Position numbers and translations under genes: made by a program | Shown here: positions 37,401-47,477 of the stretch, one piece after another | Layout of the letters: every line of letters begins with the position of its first letter | Position numbering within the stretch: position 1 is the stretch's first letter | From: Castanea sativa | Taxonomy: Eukaryota; Streptophyta; Magnoliopsida; Fagales; Fagaceae | NCBI RefSeq assembly: GCF_040712315.1 | Contig: NC_134015.1 | Coordinates: 3,632,445-3,696,444, forward strand | DNA length: 64,000 bases | Reading direction: 5' to 3' | Notes under the pieces: model-generated | What the model was told of the DNA's origin: nothing | Seen by the model: only the letters and a program-made list of their open reading frames with translations | Databases searched by the model: none

Positions 37401-37924
37401 AGTCAAGTAGAATCTTCCAAGAGTGACACCGAAAAGAAAGATGTTTGCTATGTTCTTCTATGCCCCCATTTGTCTCACAATATATTTTGCCTGAACATGA
37501 GAAACAACTCAATGATTAGATGATACATTTTTTTAAAAACCTTGTGTCTATTTGCTCTAAATCACCCCCACTGAATTCCAAGCTCAATTTTCTTAAAAAT
37601 GACAATTAGAGCTCAATTCAAGAACAAGATTTCCTTGTTCAGGCACTAGTGCATTAATGAATTTTCAAGGAAAACAAAAAGTCTAAAAAAAAATAACCTC
37701 CAGTTTAAGCTCAGAGTCTGTGATTTTTGGTATAAAATTAATGTGGCTTGTCCTCTCAGGTTTACTATTGCAAGGAAGATGAGGTATGTCTATACCAATC
37801 TCTGTTATTTGAGGTACCCTTCCAAGAGGAAATTTTGGACTCTTCCCCAGCAGAAATCACACTTGCATATGTTGTGAAGCCCAAAACTCCAACAAACACC
37901 TTACAGCTATCAGTTTCCCACTGA
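22411..37924 (+). CDS. SOQ1: SUPPRESSOR OF QUENCHING 1 (SOQ1): HAD phosphatase-thioredoxin-NHL protein, 28 exons
   Basis: Exons: 22411-22765, 23493-23593, 23725-23781, 23871-23965, 24584-24683, 25183-25241, 25385-25509, 25849-25981, 26861-26948, 27133-27211, 27453-27513, 27657-27732, 27822-27932, 28932-29027, 29429-29551, 31003-31200, 31577-31681, 32125-32189, 33780-33873, 34118-34275, 34398-34447, 34545-34666, 34848-34955, 35800-35892, 36004-36040, 36442-36689, 36846-36995, 37760-37924. They sum to 3252 nt, an unbroken 1083-aa frame (Arabidopsis SOQ1 is about 1055). The Ser/Thr-rich N-terminus looks like a plastid transit peptide. The HAD domain has Asp80/Asp82 (FDMDG), Ser183/184, Lys217 and Glu241-Asp242. 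A membrane span lies at about 352-368. The thioredoxin-like domain has Cys459-x2-Cys462 (CINC). The NHL propeller runs about 580-915, followed by a C-terminal beta domain. In Arabidopsis SOQ1 is thylakoid-anchored and prevents slowly reversible quenching (qH). The start ATG has a good context (CGCCATGG). Intron 19 uses a GC donor. Confidence 0.95.
26015..26370. repeat. Diverged tandem duplication in SOQ1 intron 8
   Basis: About 26015-26165 and 26247-26370 share landmarks in order: GGATATACTTGTGACAAA, TTTAAATAGCATGTA, TTTATTCATGCATAAGGTC and ATACTAGATGAGCC. The spacing is about 232 bp. There is no coding content. Confidence 0.75.
28277..28470. repeat. GA and TG/TA microsatellites in SOQ1 intron 13
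   Basis: A GA run (about 28277-28298) and a (TG)n(TA)n compound run (about 28433-28469) lie in the intron between the thioredoxin active-site exon and the next exon. Confidence 0.85.
30445..30650. mobile_element. Foldback MITE-like element in SOQ1 intron 15
   Basis: The core at 30497-30566 is a 70-bp palindrome with one mismatched pair, centred at 30531/30532 (AATATCATGATATT). Looser complementarity extends outward, for example AGATATGAAG near 30450 against CTTCATATCT near 30635. The whole would fold as a long hairpin if transcribed with the SOQ1 pre-mRNA. It is probably a small DNA-transposon relic. Confidence 0.65.
32870..33580. repeat. Minisatellite in SOQ1 intron 18
   Basis: A degenerate unit of roughly 45-50 bp, built from GTACATTCAACGTACACA, ATTTTTCAAAGAATGTA and CACAATTTT, repeats about 14 times. 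Unit boundaries drift, and individual units differ by substitutions and small indels. Apparent reading frames on both strands come from the repeat and are not genes. Confidence 0.8.
33584..33779. repeat. Duplicated ~95-bp segment spanning the intron 18 acceptor region
   Basis: AATTATTTGAATCACAAGAA, then GTAACCTTTCAT-like and TTCTAACAATTTTAA, occur twice. Only the downstream copy runs into TTATTATAG and the splice acceptor used by exon 19 (33780). The upstream copy reads TTTTTATTATTGTTACTTG instead and lacks an AG at the equivalent place. Confidence 0.7.
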
Positions 37925-40900
37925 CACAAGCACCGTGAAAACAAGTTGTAAGATCCCTTACTATTCTTTTCTCTTTTTTTCATGAAAGTTTGATATTCAG
38001 TTGGATGCAGCCGTTAGTTACATATATTGTATTTTTTTGGCCACTGATTAAAATAAGTATAATGAGCAGTGAAATGAATCAAATCGTGGTTCAAGACTGC
38101 TTCATGGTGCTTTTCTTTTGTGAAATAACATGTCAAGAAAACATGAAATTCATTGTGTTATAAAATATTAGTTAATGATCAGTTACTTTAAATTTCTCAA
38201 ATCATGTTGAAATGTAGAATTTATATAACTTAATAACTTTTAAACTTCTATATTCAGTGAGATAAGAAGTAAATTATCTTTCCTGCTTCTACCAGTTAGC
38301 ATACATACTATTGAGCCATTGAATGCACCAAACGCTATTTTTCGGTGTCAAGTGGCTGATGAGAGCAGCCAATTCGAATCAACCAATCAATTTTCATGAT
38401 TAAATGAATGAAATTGTGATACTTCATAGGTGAGTGCTGTCCTTTGAAGTGTACAAGGCATCCTCAAGTCTGCCCCAGGCCCATATGGTGCTTTTGTCGT
38501 AATGATGTGCCAAACAAACAATTGCCATTTTTTTGTGTAAGGCCCTCCATTGGCTGCCTTTCAGGTGTCATTCCCAATTATATATTTGTATTCGTATAAT
38601 TATTGTTGTTGCTAGCAGTAATTTAATATTAATAATAATCATCATTGTCTTAGGGATAAGCAAGGGATGGATTGCATACCAAGGCACACACTCGTGCGCA
38701 CTTCTCTTTTATTGATTAAGTGATGACAATGTGGTCAATCATTTGTAGTTTTACTTTGTTTTGTTAATGAGAGGAGCAGTTTAGCCCCCTACATACTTAG
38801 CAAAGAAATTAAGTATTAGATAGAGACAATCTTTGACAAGTTCCAATCAAAGCATGTGAGAGGAATGCCTTTGTTTAATTGATTTATGCATTAGATGCAT
38901 TATAATATTAAGAAAATGACAGCGTAAAACGCGTTTTTTCCACCAAATCCCATGTTTATCTCTTTCCAACATTTTTGTCTGAATATTTTGTGCAATGCAC
39001 TATATAAGTGTGTTTATGATCTGGCTTGTTCCTTATCTATTTGTCCATTGGTGGTGCTTTGTCATGCCCGCCTAGGTATGGACCTAGTTTATGACTATAA
39101 TTAAGTGGTTTGAATTTAGACAGGAGCATGAATCTGTAAGTACTAAACTAATGGGAGGAGATTAATGAATCTGGAATACCTCAGAAACAGTACTAGTTCG
39201 TGACGGTAAGGGCGCGACTGATAGGTTTGCTACACGTTTGGAAATTCTGCTGCATAATTAGAGAGTCAACAATAACCTAACCATTTAGAAATCAACATCC
39301 GTGAGTGATGAAAAGGGACAGTTTGCTTGTCATATTCAAGCATTGATTTAATTAGTTATTAATTGAAAAATAAACTATACTTTAATCAAGTAAATGGCAA
39401 ACATGTTATATTTAATTCAAACACCATGTTAGGGAGTAATGCATAGAAACTAATCAAAGTTATTTGTCGTTTATAATCCCAGGTTTTAATTAATACATTC
39501 TATCCAGTTATGAGCTTCAATCAAATTTTCTTTAGAAATATTTTAATCGGTGGTCTAAACCAACTAGACCCTTATTGGTTCTTCATAGGAAGTGGTTAAA
39601 AGAGAAGGGATAAGTAAGAATTTCATTGGAAGGTTCATTAGAAATCATGTGGTCAATCAGAGAAACCAAATTGCTTTCAAATAGAGGACTTTTTCATTAT
39701 TATAACAAAAAGTAAATCTTACTTTCTGACTGAGATAACTTCAGAATCTGCATGTAACCGACCTGTTATATACCCTAACATAAAAATCTAAAATTCGGTG
39801 CAGAAAATCTATGAGAGAGAATAAAACTACATTAATTAGTAGCAGAGGAAAGCTCATTTCCTTACTAAGATAACTTTAAAAATCTGTGAGGCTACAAAGT
39901 GTAATAATTTTAAATCATTCAATATATGCTCAGAGTAAGTCTAATTTTCTCAGTTGGATAACTTTTAAAGTTGCTGCATTTGCTGAAAGAGCACTCCATA
40001 ATTGAGAGGTAGAGAGAGATATGGAAGTCAAATTATAATTTTTTTTTTCTTTTTTAAACCTAAATGTTAATCTTTCTAAGCCTTGATTGGCTCATTGTGA
40101 CATTGAAGCTTGTCTCACTGAAGGAGGCAAGCCCTCTGGCATGTCATTGGTGATGGGGCTTATCCTGAATCTTCATAGGTTTATTTTTTCCCTGCTAGCT
40201 ATGATATCACTGATATATGTTGCTCTTATTTTGCTGATTGGGTGGACATCCAATTATTAGAGGCTCAATTTACTAATGTTTGTGTCAGACCATGTCACAT
40301 TTTACTCTCTCTTTTAACTAGTATTTTTCATTAATTGAAATGCAAAATAAATTTGTAATGAATGCACTACCGTTGAGGGTAACCTCGAAAGAACAAAGAA
40401 CAAAGAACAAAGAACAAATTTAGTTATTAGAAGAAAAAAGAAAATGCATTCAGACATACTAGTGACAATTAGAGAACCCAAAAAAATTGATGTACCAATC
40501 ATATAATAACCTTGTATCTGGTGCATAAAACTTTCACTTTTGCAAAGTTTGAGTGAGATTATTGGTAGATAACCTAAACCAATCATATAACAAGGATAAT
40601 TGAAAAAAAAAGGGAAGATTGGAAATTGCATTAAGGAGGCAATGTGGATCAAACCTGGCCACATCCATCAAGTGGGGGTGAGTCCAAAGCTTCCAGAAGT
40701 AATTAAAAAAAAAATTCAAAATAAAGGCTCAGATTATGGAAAGTGCCATGAAAACAACCACATGCTTTCCTATTCTATGCCTTTAATTTCTATTTGGTGC
40801 ATCGCCCACTAATCATTGCTCAGCAAAAATACAAATTCCATTGGTCCCACAGTCTCAATGGAAAAGCCAATTGGCAGAAGACAACATATACTTTATTATC

Positions 40901-42940
40901 CAATCAGAATTTTCCACAACTGCAAAAATTAAGAATCCCAACCTTTTTTTATATTATTATTTATTAATCCAATAACACACCAAAGGTTTAATAGACTGGT
41001 TCATTGTTTGTTTCCATGTTTTTATTGCATGGCCTTACAAATACACAATAGGACATGCCATAAAGGCTGTGCAAGACAATGGTAAAGTAATAGTTTCTGG
41101 CATGCTGATGCAACACTACATGTTTTTTCTTCCTGCAATTTAAGCATTTTGTTGGGTTTTCACCCATAAAATCAATTTCTGATAAGAAAATAATGTAAGA
41201 CCATGTTTGATTGGTCCTTTTCAGTCTGCATCCTTGGTTAAAAGCTAAACCAAGGAGAAAAACTTTTCACTCCCTCCAATTGGCACATTTATAATGTTTT
41301 TATGTTGTGCAGAGACTAAAAAGATCTGAGACAACATGAAATGTTTCATCTGCCTTGTGACGTACAACTCAAAACATTTATATCACCAAACACTTCCTTA
41401 AGTCTCGTCATGTATTATTATGTCACACCAAATGAAGATTTAGCTGTTTTGGTTGACCTAATTGATCTTAATATCATTGTTATAATAATAATTATAATAA
41501 TATTTTTCTTCTTCTTAACTTTATATGCAAGGTAATATGATTGTTTCACAAGAAAAAAAAAAGTGGTAAGGGGGTGCACTGGTTTTCTTTCAATTTTTCT
41601 CTTTGTTCATAAAGGTTTATGCTTCATGTGAAATGGAAATTATTCTTAGCATCCACCTTTGTCATTCTTGTTCATTTCTTTATTTTTCTTTTCATGTGAG
41701 CCTTTTTCAAAATGTCCTGCCATGATTTTTAAGAACTCACATGGCAGTGAACTTTCTCATTGATTATGCAATAAAGAACGGAGAAAGAAAAATCCTTCAA
41801 GTGAAAGAAAAAAATACATAATTAATTGGCCAGTTGTCCACTAGCAACATTCTCTAATCAATAAAAGATTGAATTTGCTCATGGGTGAGGCAATCAATAC
41901 TATTTACCAAGATCAATATGAGCTATATTTTGTTCTTTACTTCTACCTAGAATACTAGTCTAGTACTAGTATATGATTAAACTTCAATATCAAGCTAATT
42001 CAATCCAAGGTGACAAAATTTCAACTATAGAAAAAATATCTCAACTTGCACTAATTTTTATTTCTTTCAATTTCTTTTATTTTTTTTAATATCAAAACCA
42101 AACTATATTGGATTAAAGTCCACATCATTTGCTACAGTCCTATCTGATTATCTGCTATTTGCAACTTAACCACCGGACCTAAGAAACAGTGGCCCTAATT
42201 TGACTACTGACTACTGTGGAATGAATCATGTGACTAAAGAAAAAACCAACCCAAATATATAATTTTAATTGAAAAGGTCATTGAATTTTGGTTGGCTAGT
42301 CAAACTGATTTAAAAGAAATAATTAAGTTACTAAAACCATTTTTAAGAGCTTTGTAACTCAACATTACACTTATTTTTACATACTTTTTCACCTATATAT
42401 ATGTCCAAAAAATACAAACAACCTTACCAAACAGCATCTAAGTTACTAAAACTATTTTTAAGAGTTTTGCAATTCAATTAGCATATAATGTTTTTGATGG
42501 AAGCCTCTAGAGTTCAAAAAAAAAAATTGCTTCACTCTCTTCTTTTCTTCTTATTATTTTTCTTTATTATTATTATTATTATTTTTTTAATGAGATTGGA
42601 AATCATATAAGACTACCAAAATTTAAGTATCCATTTCTTAAAAAAAAAATAGTATTAAAAGTACCGTCGGTAAAGGTTGGAGAGAAAAAACACAAAAAGA
42701 ACAAATATCTCAAGGGAGCAACTCCCATCTTTCAAGGGTATTGATATTTTCCTATTTTAATCAAAGATATTAAAACTTTCACATGACAAAAAGGCGAGCA
42801 AAGTGCAAAGCACGGAAGGGTCACAAGGTTGAGTTCCACTTTATAATTACAGCATCTCTCTTAGAACTCACACTCAAGATGAAAACACAACCCTTTCTAA
42901 AAAAAAAAAAAAAAAGAAAACGCAACAAACAGTAAACCAA
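37925..42940. other. Intergenic, no gene seen
   Basis: No protein family, RNA gene or long repeat is recognised. Minor features are five tandem copies of GAACAAA at about 40388-40420 and scattered AT-rich runs. Short frames on both strands have no supporting similarity or splice structure. Confidence 0.5.
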
Positions 42941-42949
42941 AAATGTTAC

Positions 42950-43118
42950 ACTCACACTCACACTCACACTCTCACACACACACACACACACAAACAAACA
43001 ATTTATTTAACTATAATTTTATATATATATTTATATGTGTGTGTGTCTAAGAGAGAGAGAGAGAGAAAAATGTCACACTCACACACACACACAAACACAC
43101 AATTTATTTAACTATAAT

Positions 43119-43169
<51 letters not shown>

Positions 43170-43195
43170 CTAAGAGAGAGAGAGAGGGAGCGAGA
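42950..43195. repeat. Duplicated compound microsatellite cluster
   Basis: The order CA run, CAATTTATTTAACTATAATT, TA run, GT run, TCTAAGAGAGAGA occurs twice, at about 42955-43067 and 43076-43190. The CA and GT runs, and to some extent the TA runs, can pair within each copy. The cluster therefore consists of two adjacent hairpin-forming units. Confidence 0.8.
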
Positions 43196-43399
43196 AATAA
43201 TAGTAAAATATAAATCAGTATCATGTGATAAATCAGTACTAGTAGCCAAATCAAATTGTGAAGTGAATCAGTCTTATAAACCAGAATCAATCAATCAAAA
43301 AGAAACACAAGTAGAAGAAATTCTTCAGTATTAGTAACCCGAATGAGACAAAATTAAGTGATATGAAACCAGATAATGACATAAATAATTTGGAATTAG

Positions 43400-44089
43400 C
43401 CGCACAATATCAAGATTTTAGAAGTGATAAAAAAAAAAATGTAAGAATAAGAAATATAATAAAATTGTAAAAGAAGAAAAAGAAATTGTTTCAGAAATAA
43501 TGGCATGTTATGAAGATTTACCTTTAGAATTAAGAGTTATAATTTTTGAGACTAGCTACAGAAGCATGGTATTCTTCGTATAAGTATCTTGAATCACAAA
43601 AAAAGAAATTGACCAAAAAATGCAAAAATTTTAATTCTGAAAATTGTCCAAGATTAGTAGAACATAATGGATCCAGTTTTAAAGTTTATTATTGTACTTC
43701 AAAAGATATTTTAATCTACGAATATTTTGATCAAAATTATTTTGATGGTATGAGTAATGCATTGGTATTAATTCAAATCAGTTCAATTATCATTGGTATG
43801 AGTAATGCATTCCACAATTATTTTGCATCAAGACATGTTTTCTTCGACAAACGTATTAATCATGTGAAGCATGAGTATCAACCTTATCTCTTCGAATCAG
43901 AATTATTTGATTCGGTATCAGTCTTCATCAAATAAATCAAGATAATTCAAACGTTTCACTATTTAGTAGAAGAAGAATCAGCTTTGTAGAAGTATCAACT
44001 TTGCAAAAGTATCAATCACGTTTTTTAGCAGGGAGAAGTATTATTGGAATTTTTACTTTTTTCAGTCCCAGTATTAGTAATTATTGAAG

Positions 44090-44135
<46 letters not shown>

Positions 44136-44345
44136 CTAATTGTAATTCTTGTAATTCTGTGTTGTATTAGACTTTGGTTAATGTGCCTATATAAAGGCCT
44201 CTTTACACAATTTTATGAGCGATTCAATATAGTACAATGTGTCCAAGCTCAATGTTCATTGTAGCTGGTACGAGTTAATTGTATTTTCCTCAAATTGTGG
44301 TGTAGTTTCATTGAACTTTAAAATTGTTAATAAGAACTTTATCTC
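43400..44345 (+). mobile_element. Unclassified retroelement-like remnant with TATA promoter
   Basis: An open frame (from about 43546, not ATG-initiated, stop at 43933-43935) encodes a K/N/Y-rich segment I cannot assign. It is followed by an AT microsatellite (about 44093-44132) and a TATA box (CCTATATAAAGG, about 44186-44197). The downstream sequence GCTGGTACGAG loosely recalls a primer-binding site. The order coding segment, TATA, leader is what a decayed LTR element or endogenous pararetrovirus would show. No diagnostic protein motif confirms either. Confidence 0.25.
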
Positions 44346-44581
44346 TATTGTTAGAGCATCCACACCAGCTCATTTATTTTACACATCTATTTTTATACCA
44401 AAAGCCTACTTTTTCTATTTTACACATTCATTTTTACCAAACACCCACATCAGTTCATCTATTCTATCACCTCTTTTAATTAAATAATCAATTTTTTCAA
44501 TAATTTTATTATTTCTCTTAACTAACACTATACAAACGTGCGCGCTCTCATTCTTTCTCTCTACCCATTTTTTCTGAAATT

Positions 44582-44582
<1 letters not shown>

Positions 44583-44661
<79 letters not shown>
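44583..44661. repeat. (CT)n microsatellite, about 79 bp
   Basis: An uninterrupted CT dinucleotide run inside the PIF/Harbinger-type element. It creates long spurious frames (poly Leu-Ser on +, poly Arg-Glu on -). Confidence 0.95.
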
Positions 44662-44663
<2 letters not shown>

Positions 44664-44696
44664 CATTTTCCAAATCACCCATTTTCCAGATCAACT

Positions 44697-44985
44697 CTCC
44701 CGATAGCTCTAATCCACAGGACCGAAACACACTCTGATTCACAGCTCCGAGCCACGAGCTCTGATCTGAGCTCCAATCCATGATCCACACTTTGATCCAC
44801 ATCTCTGAGCCACAAGCTCCAATCCGAGCTCCAACCCACGATCCACACTCCAATCCACAGCTCTGAACCACAAGCTTCGATCTGAGCTCCGATCCACCAT
44901 CCATAGCTCGGATCCACAGCTCTAAGCCACGAGCTCCGATCCACCATCCACAGCTCCGAGCCACGAGCTCCGATCCACAAGCTCC
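44697..44985. repeat. Short-period minisatellite in the PIF/Harbinger-type element
   Basis: Variants of GAGCTCCGATCCAC and CACAGCTCCGAGCCA repeat about a dozen times with substitutions. The minus-strand frame across it (about 44548-45081) is a repeat artefact with reiterated W-x-G-A and S-E-L motifs. Confidence 0.8.
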
Positions 44986-45356
44986 ATGTGTTGTGTATCT
45001 CTGTTTTTTTTTTTTTTTAGCAAGTGTATCTATGTTGATTTCTGTGTGGATGTGTTTGTGTGTGGGTGTGTTTTTGTGCATATGAGAAAAAAGAAGAAGA
45101 TGAGCTATTAACTAGGATTGTTTAGCATGGAGAAGAGAGAGAAAAAAAAAAGCAAACAGGAAATTATAAAAAAATGAGATAAACGAGCTACATTAACCAT
45201 ATTTATTTACACGGTTACTGTAACTCATGGATGGATTTCCACAATTTTAAACATTTTTACACCCACTGATGTGGATGTTTTTTTGCTCAAAATGTATAAA
45301 ATTGGTAGTTTTTTCTGTTTTAGAATTTTTTACATGAGCTGGTATGGATACTCTTA

Positions 45357-46590
45357 GAATTTCCGTCAAACTTGACTCTAAAATAAAATTCCATCAAATT
45401 TAATGGAAAAGTAGAAACTTTCCTGGAAAATATTCCTAAAGAAATTTGATGAAAACGGTATAGGAAAAATCGTTTATTACCAATATTTAAAGAGAGATAG
45501 TACTTAGTTTTTTAGTTTAATTTTTTCTGTACAAGACCTATGTTGATATTTTTATATGAAAACTGCAATTATATACTCTTATAAGCAATGCAACATATAT
45601 CATTTTATTCTATTTTAATAATATTACAAAGAAGAACTATGATTTGAATCTTATTCTATATTAGTGTGTAGTTCTGTACATATGCACGGATACAATTAAA
45701 AATAATTATAATTATACAATTTTTTTGAAGAAAAGATTTAGATAATACATAATATTAGTTTACACTTTTTAACTATATATTTCTAAAATATATAATAGTT
45801 TTCCATTATATATATATATATGATTTAAATTTTAATTGGATTTAAAGTCTTCGATTTTTTCACTTAATAATTTATTTGTCACAAAAATTAAAAAAATAAG
45901 TAAATATGTGGCGGAAAAAGTGGACTCTAATTGAAATATGATTTAGAATCTAATTGAATTTAAACCTTTCAATTTTTATATTCAATAATTCATTTAACAC
46001 AAAATTGAGAATCCAATTATAATCTAATTAGATTTTCTCTAAGTTTTGACTATTAATGTATATATAAATTGTTGTAACCGTCAAATTATAAAAATAACTA
46101 GAGCATAATTTTATTTAAATCGTATTAGAAAAAGTTTTTCTTCTTATTAATTACAAAACAGTTTAAGAAATCATACGTTTGAAATACCAAAAAAATTTTT
46201 TAAAAAAAATCTAAAAAATCTTTACAGTATTATAGAAGGGGAGAGAGAGAGAGAGAAAAATAAAAATAAAAATAAAAAAAAGAGAGAGAGAAAGATTGAC
46301 GCACGAAAACGAGAGAGAGGCAAATAAGAGCAGGGCATGTGAAGCTGTGAATATAGTAAGGACGCGTGGTTCCCTCTCCCTTCTTTGTGATTGCTTTTAA
46401 GCCCCTTCTTCCCACTCACCTTCCATTTCCAATTCCATTTGGAAAACCTTTTCCAAACCCATCTCTCTCTCTCTCTCTCTCTCTGATTCATTCTTCAATT
46501 TTCATCATCAATACTTTCACAATTCTCAACCATCTCAAAAAACCCAAAAAAAACCAAACCTCCTCTCACCCCCATACACAACAACAAAAA
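45357..46590. other. Intergenic DNA and upstream region of the bHLH gene
   Basis: 45357-46200 is AT-rich with no gene. 46240-46290 is purine-rich (GA and AAAAATA runs), and a CT run lies at 46462-46483. The stretch from about 46380 to 46594 is C/T/A-rich and likely the non-coding first exon of the bHLH gene. Confidence 0.45.
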
Positions 46591-46594
46591 CAAG

Positions 46595-46811
46595 GTATAC
46601 ATATTTACATGTCTCATGTCATTTTCTCAATTCATATTTATCCTGTAATATCGCTGAATCACAAAACTGTATTTCACGAGAAATCTCGTGATGACAGTGT
46701 AACTGAACCACGAAACTCTCGTGTTTTCATATTATCAATTTCCACAATTTTTCTTTTTTCTTTTTTTACTTGATTTGATTATTATATTTATATTTTTGTT
46801 TCAATCCACAG
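46595..46811 (+). other. Probable 5'UTR intron of the bHLH gene
   Basis: A donor CAAG|GTATAC (46595) and acceptor CCACAG (46809-46811) flank a T-rich 217-bp segment directly upstream of the bHLH start codon. This is inferred from splice signals only. Confidence 0.45.
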
Positions 46812-46838
46812 GTATATTGTGAAATTGTGTTTCTTTCA

Positions 46839-47477
46839 ATGGAGTCTGCGATCTCAAACCCGGATTTCAACTTAGAAGACGAAGAGTTGAAGCGAACGAA
46901 GCGTAGAAAAACCGAGACGAGAGATCCGGAATCGGATCCAAAACCCGAAACGATCAAATGGAGATCCGAATCGGAGCAACGAAACTACTCCACGAAGCTC
47001 GTCGAAGCTCTCCGCCAAGTCCGCCGCAATTCCTCCTCTTCCTCCTCGCCGTCGTCAGCCAAGCTCGTCGGACGACACCGCGAGATCCGAGACGCGGCGA
47101 ACCGAGTTCTCGCCGTATCGGCCAAAGGAAAAACCCGGTGGAGCCGGGCGATTCTAACGAGTCGACTCAGTTCGAAACTCGCTCACAACAACAACAACTA
47201 CAACAACACGAAGCACAAGAAAGGAGCGAACAGAGTCGGCGCTAAGGTGACCGGCTGTAGCCGGTTGAGTAGGCCGGAGAAGAAGAGGTTACCGCCTGTG
47301 CAAAGGAAAGTGAAGGTTCTGAGCCGGTTAGTCCCCGGTTGCCGAAAAGTCTCGCTGCCGAACCTTCTAGAAGAAACCACTGATTACATAGCGGCTTTAG
47401 AGATGCAAGTCCGAGCCATGACCAAAATCACTGAGATTTTAACCGGCGCTCCGGTTAACCGGTTCGCTTCTAGCTAA
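46839..47477 (+). CDS. Atypical bHLH transcription regulator, AIF/IBH1-like (bHLH147-150 group), 212 aa
   Basis: The start is the ATG at 46839; an in-frame GTG upstream is not a start. The N-terminus is acidic then basic (KRTKRRK at about 19-24). A conserved helical block runs about residues 48-112: NYSTKLVEALRQVRRNS and REIRDAANRVLAVSAKGKTRWSRAIL. The C-terminal HLH covers about 150-200 (VQRKVKVLSRLVPGCRKVSLPNLLEETTDYIAALEMQV). The basic region lacks the E-box-contacting Glu/Arg pattern, so this should be a non-DNA-binding HLH. In Arabidopsis this group (AIF1-4, IBH1 relatives) restrains brassinosteroid-promoted cell elongation by dimerising with activating bHLH factors. The frame is complete and intronless in its coding part. 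Length and motif order match bHLH148/149-type proteins, but the exact orthologue cannot be named. Confidence 0.9.
   Translation: MESAISNPDFNLEDEELKRTKRRKTETRDPESDPKPETIKWRSESEQRNYSTKLVEALRQVRRNSSSSSSPSSAKLVGRHREIRDAANRVLAVSAKGKTRWSRAILTSRLSSKLAHNNNNYNNTKHKKGANRVGAKVTGCSRLSRPEKKRLPPVQRKVKVLSRLVPGCRKVSLPNLLEETTDYIAALEMQVRAMTKITEILTGAPVNRFASS

Larger units (their letters stand above)
44354..45353. mobile_element. PIF/Harbinger-type non-autonomous element, exactly 1000 bp
   Basis: The left end GAGCATCCACACCAGCTCAT and right end ATGAGCTGGTATGGATACTC are inverted complements with few mismatches. TTA flanks both sides (44351-44353 and 45354-45356), the 3-bp target duplication typical of PIF/Harbinger. 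It encodes no transposase. The interior carries a CT microsatellite and a minisatellite built on CCACGAGCTCCGATC. Confidence 0.8.

Noticed and set aside
44548..45081. 177-aa minus-strand open frame rich in W-x-G-A and S-E-L repeats
   Set aside because: It is generated by the CT microsatellite and the GAGCTCCGATC minisatellite inside a transposable element. No domain and no splice or promoter context.
46827..46838. Earlier start for the bHLH protein at 46827
   Set aside because: The codon there is GTG. The first ATG in frame is 46839.
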